DNA from: Candidatus Omnitrophota bacterium
GTDB lineage: Bacteria; Omnitrophota; Gorgyraeia; 1-14-0-20-64-10
Reading direction: 5' to 3'
NCBI GenBank assembly: GCA_016201735.1
Contig: JACQCH010000015.1
Location: forward strand, 1-39,461
Length of the DNA stretch: 39,461 nt
The notes below the pieces were generated by a model. The model did not search any database and was not told where the DNA came from. It saw only the letters and a program-made list of their open reading frames with translations. Below are positions 31,898 to 38,957 of this stretch, piece by piece (the first letter of the stretch is position 1; each line of letters begins with the position of its first letter). Made by a program: the position numbers and the translations under genes.

Positions 31898-32859
31898 TGG
31901 AGTCTGCGACAACACACGATGAATTGTCATTCCCGCGAAAGCGGGAATCCGATCCCCGCCTACGCGGGGATGACATTCTTGACCAGATCGGGAACACGCC
32001 GCTGATTCCATTGCGGAAGATCGGGCGGGAAATCCCCGGAGTCACCCTGCTGGCCAAAGCAGAATGGTTTAACCCGGGCGGATCGGTCAAGGATCGGGCC
32101 GCCGCCAGCATTGTCGCTGATGGAGAGCGGCGGGGCCTGCTCAACAAAGAGCGGATCCTGCTGGACGCCACCTCCGGGAACACCGGGGTGGCCTACGCGA
32201 TGATCGGGGCCGCCAAGGGATACCGGGTCAAATTATGCGTCCCGTCCAACGCCAGCCCCGAAATCTTGAAGACGCTCCGATCCTTCGGGGCCGAGGTTGT
32301 CCTCACCAGTCCCCTGGAGAGTTCCGACGGAGCGATCCGGGAAGCGCAGCGGCTGATGGAAGCGGAGCCCCACCGATACTTTTATGCCGATCAGTACGAC
32401 AATCCGGCCAACTGGCGCGCCCATTACGAAACCACCGGCCCGGAGATATGGGAGCAGACCGAAGGAACGGTCACCCATTTCGTGGCGGGTCTGGGAACCA
32501 GCGGAACCTTCATGGGGACGGCCAAGCGCCTCAAGGAATTCAACCCCTCGATCCAGGCGATCGCGGCCCAGCCGGATTCACCGCTCCACGGGCTGGAAGG
32601 GTTGAAGCACATGGCCACCTCCATTGTGCCTGGAATCTACGATCCACATTTTCCAGACCTCCATGTCGAGGTAAAAACGGAAGATGCCTACTGCTTCGTG
32701 AAGCGCCTCGCGATGGAGGAAGGACTTCTGGTCGGAATCTCTTCAGGCGCCGCTTTGGCGGCGGCCCTGAAAACAGCTCGGGAGATCCGGCAGGGTGTCA
32801 TCGTCATGATTTTTCCGGATGGAGGGTCACGGTATCTCGATGAACAGTTCTGGAAGTAA
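31891..32859 (+). CDS. Cysteine synthase (CysK/CysM family) with repeat-encoded N-terminal insert
   Basis: A PLP enzyme making cysteine from O-acetylserine (or O-phosphoserine) and a sulfur donor. About 322 residues. The family starts at ILDQIGNTPLIPL; PLP lysine in NPGGSVKDRAAASI, the cofactor-binding TSGNTGVAYAMIGAAKGY and GLGTSGTFMGTAKRL, and the C-terminal ISSGAALAAALK. Between the initial MVMESATTHDE and the domain lie about 18 residues ([16 protein letters not shown]) translated from a family A repeat. The ATG at 31891 has GGAG 8 bases upstream; an ATG at 31897 overlaps the previous stop (TAATG). Context of SUF genes and a MoeB-rhodanese gene suggests a CysO- or persulfide-linked sulfur donor, but this is inference. 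Confidence 0.93.
   Translation: MVMESATTHDELSFPRKRESDPRLRGDDILDQIGNTPLIPLRKIGREIPGVTLLAKAEWFNPGGSVKDRAAASIVADGERRGLLNKERILLDATSGNTGVAYAMIGAAKGYRVKLCVPSNASPEILKTLRSFGAEVVLTSPLESSDGAIREAQRLMEAEPHRYFYADQYDNPANWRAHYETTGPEIWEQTEGTVTHFVAGLGTSGTFMGTAKRLKEFNPSIQAIAAQPDSPLHGLEGLKHMATSIVPGIYDPHFPDLHVEVKTEDAYCFVKRLAMEEGLLVGISSGAALAAALKTAREIRQGVIVMIFPDGGSRYLDEQFWK
31926..31974. repeat. Family A double palindrome inside the cysteine synthase 5' region
   Basis: GTCATTCCCGC-GAAA-GCGGGAAT followed by ATCCCCGCCTACGCGGGGAT and GAC. Translated in frame as part of the N-terminus of the cysteine synthase. The second hairpin differs from other copies (CCCCGC stem, TA loop). Confidence 0.9.
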
Positions 32860-34036
32860 CGAAGAGATTAAGCTCAGCCACGACGAGATTAGACGGTACA
32901 GCCGGCACCTGATCATGCCGGAGGTGGGAATCCAAGGGCAGAAGAAACTTAAAGCCGCCTCGGTCCTCCTGATCGGGACGGGAGGATTAGGATCTCCCCT
33001 GGGACTGTACCTGGCCTCGGCCGGCGTGGGAAGGATCGGCCTCGTTGATTTTGACATCGTCGACTTCACCAACCTCCAGAGGCAGGTCCTGTACACCACC
33101 GCCGACGTCGGCAAACCAAAACTCCAGGTCGCCAAGGCGAGATTGGAAGCGATCAATCCTTTCGTCACGGTGGAAACGCATGAGGTCCGCCTCTCTTCGG
33201 ACAACGCCCTGGAGATCCTGAAGAATTACGATGTGATCGTCGATGGCACCGACAACTTCCCCACCCGGTACCTGGTCAACGACGCCTGCGTCCTGTTGGG
33301 CAAACCCAACGTGTACGGCTCGATCTTCCGGTTCGAGGGGCAGGCCTCGGTCTTCGACGCAAAAAAAGGCCCCTGCTACCGGTGCCTTTATCCGGAGCCA
33401 CCCCCGCCCGGGCTGGTCCCTTCCTGCGCTGAGGGAGGAGTTTTAGGGATCCTCCCCGGCATCGTCGGTACCATCCAGGCGACGGAGACGATCAAGCTGA
33501 TCCTTGGAAACGGCGAGCCCCTGATCGGCCGGCTCCTTTTATTCAACGCCTTAAAGATGCGTTTCCGGGAACTGAAGCTCCGGAAAAACCCCGCCTGCCC
33601 CGCCTGCGGGACGAACCGGACCATCACCCATCTGATCGACTACCAGGAGTTCTGCGGTCTAGGCCGAGGCAGCCAGGAAGCGGCGAGCCCGTCAGGCAAG
33701 ATCCAGTCCTCGCCAGACGAATGGGAAATCGGCCCGGAAAAACTGGCGGAGCTTATGAAGAAAAATGGGCGGATCAAACTGGTCGACGTCCGGGAGCCTC
33801 ATGAGTACGAGATCTGCCACATCGAAGGGGCCACCCTTATCCCCACCTCGGAGTTCGTTCAACGGGTGGGAGAGCTGGATTCCGCGGACGATCTGGTCCT
33901 CTACTGCCATAAGGGCTTTCGCAGTCAGAGTGCCGTGGAACTGCTGAAGGCCGCGGGGTTCCGGAAGGTGAAGTCGCTGATCGGCGGAGTGGATGCCTGG
34001 GCCGACAAGATCGATCCCTCCATGCCGCGGTACTGA
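32840..34036 (+). CDS. MoeB/ThiF-type adenylyltransferase with C-terminal rhodanese domain
   Basis: 398 residues. Residues 15-265 form an E1-like adenylating domain that activates a ubiquitin-like sulfur-carrier C-terminus with ATP: GTGGLGSPLGLYLASAGVGR, DNFPTRYLVNDACVL, active-site-loop Cys196 (GLVPSCAEGGVLG) and zinc ligands C179/C182 and C253/C256. Residues 295-398 form a rhodanese domain with Cys356 in YCHKGFRSQ, which donates persulfide. This MoeZ/MoeBR architecture serves ThiS, MoaD or CysO proteins. The carrier protein gene was not seen in the window. Overlap of 20 bases with the cysteine synthase gene points to a cysteine-synthesis or sulfur-relay role. Start at ATG 32840 preferred to 32819. 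Confidence 0.92.
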   Translation: MNSSGSNEEIKLSHDEIRRYSRHLIMPEVGIQGQKKLKAASVLLIGTGGLGSPLGLYLASAGVGRIGLVDFDIVDFTNLQRQVLYTTADVGKPKLQVAKARLEAINPFVTVETHEVRLSSDNALEILKNYDVIVDGTDNFPTRYLVNDACVLLGKPNVYGSIFRFEGQASVFDAKKGPCYRCLYPEPPPPGLVPSCAEGGVLGILPGIVGTIQATETIKLILGNGEPLIGRLLLFNALKMRFRELKLRKNPACPACGTNRTITHLIDYQEFCGLGRGSQEAASPSGKIQSSPDEWEIGPEKLAELMKKNGRIKLVDVREPHEYEICHIEGATLIPTSEFVQRVGELDSADDLVLYCHKGFRSQSAVELLKAAGFRKVKSLIGGVDAWADKIDPSMPRY

Positions 34037-34047
34037 TAGGATGGACG

Positions 34048-34326
34048 ATGTCAGCTGAAAAACTTAGCGATACAGAAATTCGGAAAGCACTCAATTCCCT
34101 GCAGGGGTGGGAGCTTCAAGAGGGCGAGATTAGAAAACTGTACAAGTTTAAGGATTTCAAGGAGGCGCTTAGTTTCGTCAACCGGGTCGCTGAGTTGGCG
34201 GAAGAAGCCGATCATCATCCCGACATCCTGATCCGCTACAACAAAGTGACGCTCACCCTATCCACCCATTCTGCGGGCGGTCTGACTGTCAAAGATTTTC
34301 AGCTGGCCCAAAAAATTGACGGATAA
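34048..34326 (+). CDS. 4a-hydroxytetrahydrobiopterin dehydratase (pterin carbinolamine dehydratase)
   Basis: 92 residues, the family norm. The active site motif is EEADHHPDILIRYNKVTLTL (the two His), followed by STHSAGGLTVKDFQLAQKI. It dehydrates the 4a-carbinolamine formed by aromatic amino acid hydroxylases; in bacteria lacking those, such proteins are linked to molybdopterin-related steps, which would suit the MoeB-like neighbour. No hydroxylase is present here. Confidence 0.93.
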   Translation: MSAEKLSDTEIRKALNSLQGWELQEGEIRKLYKFKDFKEALSFVNRVAELAEEADHHPDILIRYNKVTLTLSTHSAGGLTVKDFQLAQKIDG

Positions 34327-34327
34327 G

Positions 34328-34633
34328 ATGACACCGGGAACGCACGTCCTACACGACGAAGTTGGGCATCGGTTTTACCTGCCCCTGGAAAACGGGGGTG
34401 AGGCCCTCTTACAATACCGGCAGGAGGGGAACGTCCTGGACTTCTACCACACGTATGTCCCGGAAGAGGCCCGAACAAAGGGGCTGGCAGAAATGGTCGT
34501 CGAGGCCGGCTTCCGTTACGCGCAAGAACATCATCTGAAGGTCATCCCCACCTGCCCCTACGTTTCAGCCGCGTTCCTCCGCAAGCGCAAAGAGTTCCTT
34601 CCTTTTGTCATTCCCGCGAAAGCGGGAATCTGA
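34328..34633 (+). CDS. YjdJ-type GNAT-fold acetyltransferase, repeat-terminated
   Basis: About 101 residues from ATG 34328 (one base after the previous stop). The N-terminal strand region VLHDEVGHRFYLPLENGGEA, FYHTYVPEEARTKGLAEMVV and EHHLKVIPTCPYVSAAFLRK fit the small YjdJ/N-acetyltransferase family that binds acetyl-CoA with a reduced GNAT core. The C-terminus FVIPAKAGI and the TGA stop come from a family A repeat (34607-34655). Substrate unknown. Last gene of the SUF string. Confidence 0.85.
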   Translation: MTPGTHVLHDEVGHRFYLPLENGGEALLQYRQEGNVLDFYHTYVPEEARTKGLAEMVVEAGFRYAQEHHLKVIPTCPYVSAAFLRKRKEFLPFVIPAKAGI

Positions 34634-34655
34634 TCCTCGCTTTCGCGAGGATGAC
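34607..34655. repeat. Family A double palindrome between convergent genes
   Basis: GTCATTCCCGC-GAAA-GCGGGAAT and ATCCTCGC-TTTC-GCGAGGAT with TGAC end. It carries the acetyltransferase stop codon and ends 2 bases before the stop of the convergent antiporter gene. Its two stable hairpins could act as a two-way transcription barrier, but there is no T-run. Confidence 0.9.
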
Positions 34656-34657
34656 AT

Positions 34658-35836
34658 TTAGTGGGAGCGCCAGGAGTGGGCCAAGAGGTCCCGCACGGCC
34701 CGGCGGCGCTGTGCGCTGCTAAAGAGGATCAAGACCGTCAGAAAAATATAAAATCCCGCGAACAGGTATCGAATCGCCGGGGACGGCATCACCAACTGGA
34801 TCCCAAACAAAACCAGCAAGATCAGCGCCTCCCAGATCGAAAAGCTGAAGTTGGCCAGTACCGAGACGCCGAGCAGGGACTGGGCGGAAGTAAGGAATAT
34901 CTCCTCCACTTGCCGGCTGTCCAGATGCATTACCCCCAGGTGCCCCGCAGAAATACAGTAGGCTAAGGGAAGCATCCCAATCAGAAGAGTCCACTGGTTC
35001 ACCTTGGAGGAAACCAGCGTCCCTAAGGAAGCCCCGGCCGCGGCGCGAAGGGCGAAAATAATCGCCACAATAAATTCCGGAGACTCCGAGGCCAGCGGCG
35101 CCAGCCACTGAACGAGAATAAACTCTTCGATCCCCCAGCTCCATCCGATGGAAAGAAGCCCCTCGGCAAAAGGTTTCGCGGCGAGAAAGATGGTGATGCC
35201 AGCCAGAATGAATAAACCGATCATCGCCAGGCGCCTGAAAGGAACCCGAAACTCTGCGATCCACTCCGACGGTCCTCCCAGCGTCGGCTCCACGTGTTCG
35301 GCCCGGCTCGCCCAGACCATATACCAGACAAAGAGGGCGAGAAAAACCGCCGTGTCGATCAACGACAGGGTTCCTTTGAGCGGAATCACAAAAGAATAGA
35401 GGGTGGCGGCGAACAAGGTGGCGATCTCAATCCCTTGAGCCGGTTCCAAAATAATCTGCCGACGGCGGGTGGAAAGCCAATAGGCGAATAAGACCACCGG
35501 CCAGCCGATCCCGATCAAAAGGCGGTTGGACCCGGTCATGTTCGCCGTCGCAAACGGAATGTACGAGGGATCTTTCCCCGCCGTCCAGGCGAAATAGATG
35601 TCCACCGCGTACTCCGGCAGGACGGCGATCAAAGCCAGGATCGCCAACGCCAGCGCCTGCGGAATTTCCAGCTGCGCCAGCTCCGCCCCCCAGGAAAGAA
35701 GAAACGCCGCTCCAAAGATTCCCAGACCGGGAAGGAACGCGTTCCAGGGGACCGGAAGATGGGTCCCCGTCAAGTGGAGAAAGACCCATTGGCCGGCCAG
35801 GACAAGGGCAACTCCGATCCAAAATATGTTTTTCAT
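34658..35836 (-). CDS. Sodium/calcium exchanger family (CaCA) membrane protein
   Basis: 392 residues with about ten or more hydrophobic helices. Two alpha repeats of the CaCA type are recognisable: IAVLPEYAVDIYFAWTAGKD with ATANMTGSNRLLIGIG, and PLASESPEFIVAIIFALRAA with GASLGTLVSSKVNQWTLLIG. The Glu residues in LPEYA and SPEFI match the ion-binding Glu of NCX proteins. Ion specificity (Ca, Na or K/H) cannot be deduced. A central cytosolic loop (about 175-205) separates the halves. The C-terminus is basic (QRRRAVRDLLAHSWRSH). Confidence 0.88.
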   Translation of the reverse strand: MKNIFWIGVALVLAGQWVFLHLTGTHLPVPWNAFLPGLGIFGAAFLLSWGAELAQLEIPQALALAILALIAVLPEYAVDIYFAWTAGKDPSYIPFATANMTGSNRLLIGIGWPVVLFAYWLSTRRRQIILEPAQGIEIATLFAATLYSFVIPLKGTLSLIDTAVFLALFVWYMVWASRAEHVEPTLGGPSEWIAEFRVPFRRLAMIGLFILAGITIFLAAKPFAEGLLSIGWSWGIEEFILVQWLAPLASESPEFIVAIIFALRAAAGASLGTLVSSKVNQWTLLIGMLPLAYCISAGHLGVMHLDSRQVEEIFLTSAQSLLGVSVLANFSFSIWEALILLVLFGIQLVMPSPAIRYLFAGFYIFLTVLILFSSAQRRRAVRDLLAHSWRSH

Positions 35837-35842
35837 CTGCGG

Positions 35843-36163
35843 CTATCCTTCCGTGAATTGGCCCGGCTTACATTCTTCACAGGGGCAGAGGGACCGCAGA
35901 AGTTCGTGGGAGTAGATCCCGGTGGTATGCCCGTCGCTCCAGCGGATGCTCAAGGCATACCGGCCCACCGGCTGAAGCTCCAGTGGCTTCACGGATGAAT
36001 CCGGCCGGGACGGAATCCCTTCCCGGCAGGCGGCGCAGGGACAGGAGGCCCGGAGATAACTCCAGGAATAGAGAGATTCGTGGCCGTCGATCCAACGGAT
36101 CTTCAGGGCTGTCTCCCCCAGCCGTTCGATTCGCTCCGGATCAATGCTATAATTGGCTGACAT
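35843..36163 (-). CDS. DUF971 domain protein
   Basis: 106 residues, a single DUF971 unit (the N-terminal domain of gamma-butyrobetaine hydroxylases): LKIRWIDGHESLYSWSYLRA and LSIRWSDGHTTGIYSHELLR. Two CPCxxC motifs (SCPCAACREG and LCPCEECKPG) suggest metal or cluster binding. DUF971 proteins are often found near Mrp/ApbC or other Fe-S genes. The ATG at 36163 overlaps the ATG of the divergent ygfZ gene on the palindrome CATG. It is followed by the antiporter gene 6 bases downstream. Confidence 0.85.
   Translation of the reverse strand: MSANYSIDPERIERLGETALKIRWIDGHESLYSWSYLRASCPCAACREGIPSRPDSSVKPLELQPVGRYALSIRWSDGHTTGIYSHELLRSLCPCEECKPGQFTEG
36125..36153 (+). promoter_or_regulatory. Promoter of ygfZ
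   Basis: A perfect TATAAT (36148-36153) with a weak -35 TTCGAT (36125-36130) at a 17-base spacing. It ends 8 bases before the ATG at 36162, so the transcript should start at or next to the start codon. The box lies within the DUF971 coding region on the opposite strand. Confidence 0.55.
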
Positions 36164-37112
36164 GGCATCCGCCGCCGAGCAGGTCAAGACCGTCCGTAAA
36201 GCCGCTGGATTGTTCGATGAATTCCCCCTCAGACTGCTGGCCGTTCGAGGCAATGACCGGGTCAAATTCCTCCACAACGTGACCACCCATGATATCAAAG
36301 GGCTTTCCCTCGGACAAGGACGGCCGGCCTGCCTCCTCGATCGTCAGGGAAAGATCCGGGCCAGCTTCATCGTTCACGCCCAGCCGGAGGAACTGATCCT
36401 GGAGATGGATCCGGACCATTTCGACGCCGCCCGGAAAGGCCTCGAGCAGCTTCTCATCTCGGAGGCGGTGGAGTTCGAGGAGGTCACCGATCAGCACCGG
36501 ATCCTCCAGCTTCATGGCCCATCCGCCGCCGAGATCATCGCCAAGGCGCGGCCGGAGCAAATCCAACTCCTCATCCGCTGGGATCTGTTTCACCTTCCCG
36601 GTTTCTCTCTCTGGGTTGAACCCGGATTGGAAGCGAGCGTCCGGAAAGATCTCCTTACGGAGGGAGCGCCATTCCGGCTTCAAGCCGTGGGCCGGGAGGC
36701 CTTCGAGATTCTCCGGATCGAGGCCGGAGTCCCTTGGCCCGGCGCGGAAATCGACGAGTCGGTGATCCTCAATGAACTGGGAACCGAGGAGTTCGTCAGC
36801 TTCACCAAAGGATGCTTTCTCGGGCAGGAAATCGTGGCCCGGATCAAATACCGGGCTCATCCGCCCCGCCTGCTCAAAGGGTTCCTCGTTGAGGGGAGAG
36901 TTCCAATTCCTCCCCGAAGCCTGCTCCTCCTGGGAGAAAAATCGGTCGGGACGATAACCTCCAGTTGCTTCTCGCCGACATTGAATCGGGTGATCGGGAT
37001 GGGGTTCTTAAATTTCGGAGTGGAAGAAACCACCTTCGAGATCAAAACTTCAGCCGGATCGCTTCAGGCGGCGCTGACTGACCTGCCATTCGTCAAGGAT
37101 CGATCACCTTGA
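36162..37112 (+). CDS. ygfZ: Folate-binding protein YgfZ
   Basis: 316 residues related to the T-protein of glycine cleavage. The hallmark is FTKGCFLGQEIVARIKYR (K-G-C-Y/F-x-G-Q-E) with its Cys, followed by the C-terminal barrel (ENLVEG-like GFLVEGRVPIPPRSLLL). N-terminal LRLLAVRGNDRVKFLHNVTT (here beginning PLRLLAVRGND) is the usual fold start. YgfZ supports repair or assembly of [4Fe-4S] proteins with folate, consistent with the SUF and Fe-S proteins nearby. Its 3' end overlaps the convergent nth gene by 9 bases. Confidence 0.92.
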   Translation: MASAAEQVKTVRKAAGLFDEFPLRLLAVRGNDRVKFLHNVTTHDIKGLSLGQGRPACLLDRQGKIRASFIVHAQPEELILEMDPDHFDAARKGLEQLLISEAVEFEEVTDQHRILQLHGPSAAEIIAKARPEQIQLLIRWDLFHLPGFSLWVEPGLEASVRKDLLTEGAPFRLQAVGREAFEILRIEAGVPWPGAEIDESVILNELGTEEFVSFTKGCFLGQEIVARIKYRAHPPRLLKGFLVEGRVPIPPRSLLLLGEKSVGTITSSCFSPTLNRVIGMGFLNFGVEETTFEIKTSAGSLQAALTDLPFVKDRSP

Positions 37113-37760
37113 GCTGGTCACTCCGACCTTTGAGCAGTATCGCTCAATCGGACACCGGCTGCACCAGGGGGAAATCGGCCGGCAGAGGGTCTGACCGAAA
37201 CTGACCAGAAGATCGTTGTACTGGATCCAGTATCGCTTCGGCAGCTTCGCCCGCAGGGTCATCTCGGTTTTCTCAGGGGTTTTCGTTTTCACATACCCGA
37301 GCCGATTGGAGATCCGATGGACATGGGTATCCACGCAGATCCCCAGTTTCCCGAACCCGACGGTGAGGACCAGGTTGGCCGTCTTGCGGCCCACCCCGGG
37401 AAGCGTGAGAAGCTCCTCCAGGGACTCCGGCACCTTGGCCTGAAAACGTCCCAACAGATGCTGGCAGATCTGGTGGATTCGCCTGGCCTTAGTCCGATAA
37501 AAGCCGACCGGATAGATCAGCTCCCGGATCTTCTTTAAAGGAAGGTTGAGCAGCTGCTGGGGGGTCCGGGCCCGGGCAAACAGCCGGGCCGAGGCCGGGC
37601 CCGTCACTTGATCCTTCGTCCGCAGGGAAAGCAGGCAGGAAATTAAAATTGGGAATGGATCGCGGGTACTCCGGCCGAGTTGGCTGACCGAAGGGAGCAC
37701 CCACTCCTTGGAAGCGGATTGGAGTTTTTTAACGACGGAATGAATGTCGGAGTCGCGCAT
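37104..37760 (-). CDS. nth: Endonuclease III
   Basis: A DNA glycosylase/AP lyase for oxidised pyrimidines, 218 residues from the ATG at 37760. The helix-hairpin-helix LPGVGRKTANLVL contains the catalytic Lys, and VDTHVHRISNRLG the catalytic Asp. The cluster motif C-x6-C-x2-C-x5-C is present as LCRPISPWCSRCPIERYC. The usual LLSAQT is LLSLRTKD here, a variation seen in some MutY/Nth relatives. The frame stays open upstream to 37892, but the extra residues are not conserved and overlap the Lrp-type gene. Confidence 0.93.
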   Translation of the reverse strand: MRDSDIHSVVKKLQSASKEWVLPSVSQLGRSTRDPFPILISCLLSLRTKDQVTGPASARLFARARTPQQLLNLPLKKIRELIYPVGFYRTKARRIHQICQHLLGRFQAKVPESLEELLTLPGVGRKTANLVLTVGFGKLGICVDTHVHRISNRLGYVKTKTPEKTEMTLRAKLPKRYWIQYNDLLVSFGQTLCRPISPWCSRCPIERYCSKVGVTSSR

Positions 37761-37791
37761 GGAAACCGGAATGAAAGCGGAGAACTTAGGG

Positions 37792-38019
37792 TTAGCGAAG
37801 AACCAGTTCCGTGTCGGTCGCCCGAACCCCGTCCAGTTTCCGGATCTTAGCGACGATAACCGCCAGCTCCTCGTACGGTTCGGCGTCCACAAAGGCCACC
37901 ATGTCGTGCCCGCCGGTCACCTGGTAAACGAACTGGACTCCGGACATCTTCCGGATGGTTTCTTGGGCCTCCACCTCCCGACCTGGATGCACATCAATCA
38001 TGACGAATGCTTTGGGCAT
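37792..38019 (-). CDS. Stand-alone Lrp/AsnC ligand-binding (RAM) domain protein
   Basis: 75 residues, MPKAFVMIDVHPGREVEAQE onward, matching the RAM effector domain of Lrp/AsnC regulators (GVQFVYQVTGGHDMVAFVDA, KIRKLDGVRATDTELVLR) without the DNA-binding half. Such proteins may assemble with Lrp-type regulators or bind amino acids. The start at 38019 lies 2 bases from the 273-bp inverted-repeat element, so the promoter and leader lie in that element. A longer frame to 38220 runs through the element and is rejected. Confidence 0.85.
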   Translation of the reverse strand: MPKAFVMIDVHPGREVEAQETIRKMSGVQFVYQVTGGHDMVAFVDAEPYEELAVIVAKIRKLDGVRATDTELVLR

Positions 38020-38021
38020 TA

Positions 38022-38294
38022 GTGTTGCCAACCGTGAGTACTCAGCCCGTTGGCTGAGGCGATTTTGGAGCGAGACAAGGAGCGAGGAGCGAAGTGTACC
38101 CACCGTGGTACAGGAGCGAGGAGCGACGCAGTCGCAGCCCAAAAGCGCCCAGCCCCTTCGGGGAAGCCCATGCTTGGTCCATTTCTTCGTTGCTCCTCCT
38201 CGACGTGTTCCAGAGAACACGCCTTCGTCGTCGCGCCTTGAACTGGCCTCAAGCCTGGGCTTCCAACGAGCTGAGTACTCACGGTTGGCAACAC
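38022..38294. mobile_element. 273-bp element with 32-bp terminal inverted repeats
   Basis: The left arm at 38022-38053, beginning GTGTTGCCAACCGTGAGTAC, is the reverse complement of 38263-38294, with a perfect 25-bp core, one mismatch and a further six pairs. The interior holds two AGGAGCGAGGAGCGA direct repeats (about 38078 and 38112), a CCCCTTCGGGG hairpin (about 38152-38163) with a stable tetraloop, and CGTGTTC-CAGA-GAACACG (about 38204-38221). No transposase and no clear target-site duplication are seen. It could be a non-autonomous transposable element (MITE) or the gene of a structured RNA. It fills the gap between lexA and the RAM gene. Confidence 0.75.
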
Positions 38295-38330
38295 CATGCT
38301 ATCGTATCAACTCCCGCAGGGAATCGTCAA

Positions 38331-38951
38331 TCAGAGTTTCCGGAAGAGGCCGACCACCTTCCCCAGGATCTGGACCGACGTGCGCCCCGGATGGATGAAC
38401 ATCGGCTCGACCGCGGGATTCTCCGGCTGGAGCCGGATCCGCCCCCCCTTTTCCCGGTAAAATTTCTTGACGGTGGCTTCCCCCTCGATCAGGACCGCGA
38501 CGATCTGCCCATTCTCAGCGTCTGGCTGAGGCCGAACCACGACGTAATCTCCATTCATGATGCCGGCGCCGATCATGCTCTCTCCATGGACCCGCACGGC
38601 GAAACAGCCCGGGCCGGGAATCCACCGGGGATCCACCGAGAGCCGTTCCTCAATGTTCTGCTCCGCCAGGATCGGCGCTCCGGCGGCGATCCGGCCAACG
38701 ACCGGAATGGTGATGGCTCGAATCGGCGCCTCTTCCCCCAACAGCCGGATCCCCCTGGCCTGCCGGGACCGTTCAATGACTCCTTTGCGAACCAGCGCGT
38801 CCAGATGAACCGTAACTCCGCGAAGCGATTTCAAGCGTAAACCCTCCCTGAGTTCTCGAATCGTGGGGGGAGCCCCTTCTTCAACGACGTGGCGCTGAAT
38901 CAGCTTCAGCACCTGCCGCTGCCGGTGAGTGAGTTCCTGTGTTTTTCTCAT
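38331..38951 (-). CDS. lexA: LexA repressor
   Basis: The SOS regulator, 206 residues. An N-terminal winged helix (TRRQRQVLKLIQ-like: ELTHRQRQVLKLIQRHVVEE, PTIRELREGLRLKSLRGVTV) is followed by the S24 self-cleavage domain: scissile Ala90-Gly91 in GRIAAGAPILAEQ, catalytic Ser125 (VHGESMIGAG) and Lys162 (ATVKKFYRE). Repression target sites in this lineage are unknown; an 8-bp palindrome in its own promoter is a candidate. The predicted -10 ends 6 bases before the ATG. Confidence 0.95.
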   Translation of the reverse strand: MRKTQELTHRQRQVLKLIQRHVVEEGAPPTIRELREGLRLKSLRGVTVHLDALVRKGVIERSRQARGIRLLGEEAPIRAITIPVVGRIAAGAPILAEQNIEERLSVDPRWIPGPGCFAVRVHGESMIGAGIMNGDYVVVRPQPDAENGQIVAVLIEGEATVKKFYREKGGRIRLQPENPAVEPMFIHPGRTSVQILGKVVGLFRKL

Positions 38952-38957
38952 AGCGCT

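Noticed and set aside
1132-34655. The repeats as a CRISPR array
   Set aside because: Copies are scattered over 33 kb, differ in sequence, lie inside genes and have no regular spacers; no cas genes are present.
37104-37892. Longer N-terminal form of endonuclease III
   Set aside because: The first 44 residues overlap the end of the RAM gene and lack similarity to Nth; ATG 37760 fits the family length.
37792-38220. Longer N-terminal form of the RAM-domain protein
   Set aside because: The extra 67 residues are translated from the 273-bp inverted-repeat element and are not Lrp-like; the ATG at 38019 begins right at the conserved domain.
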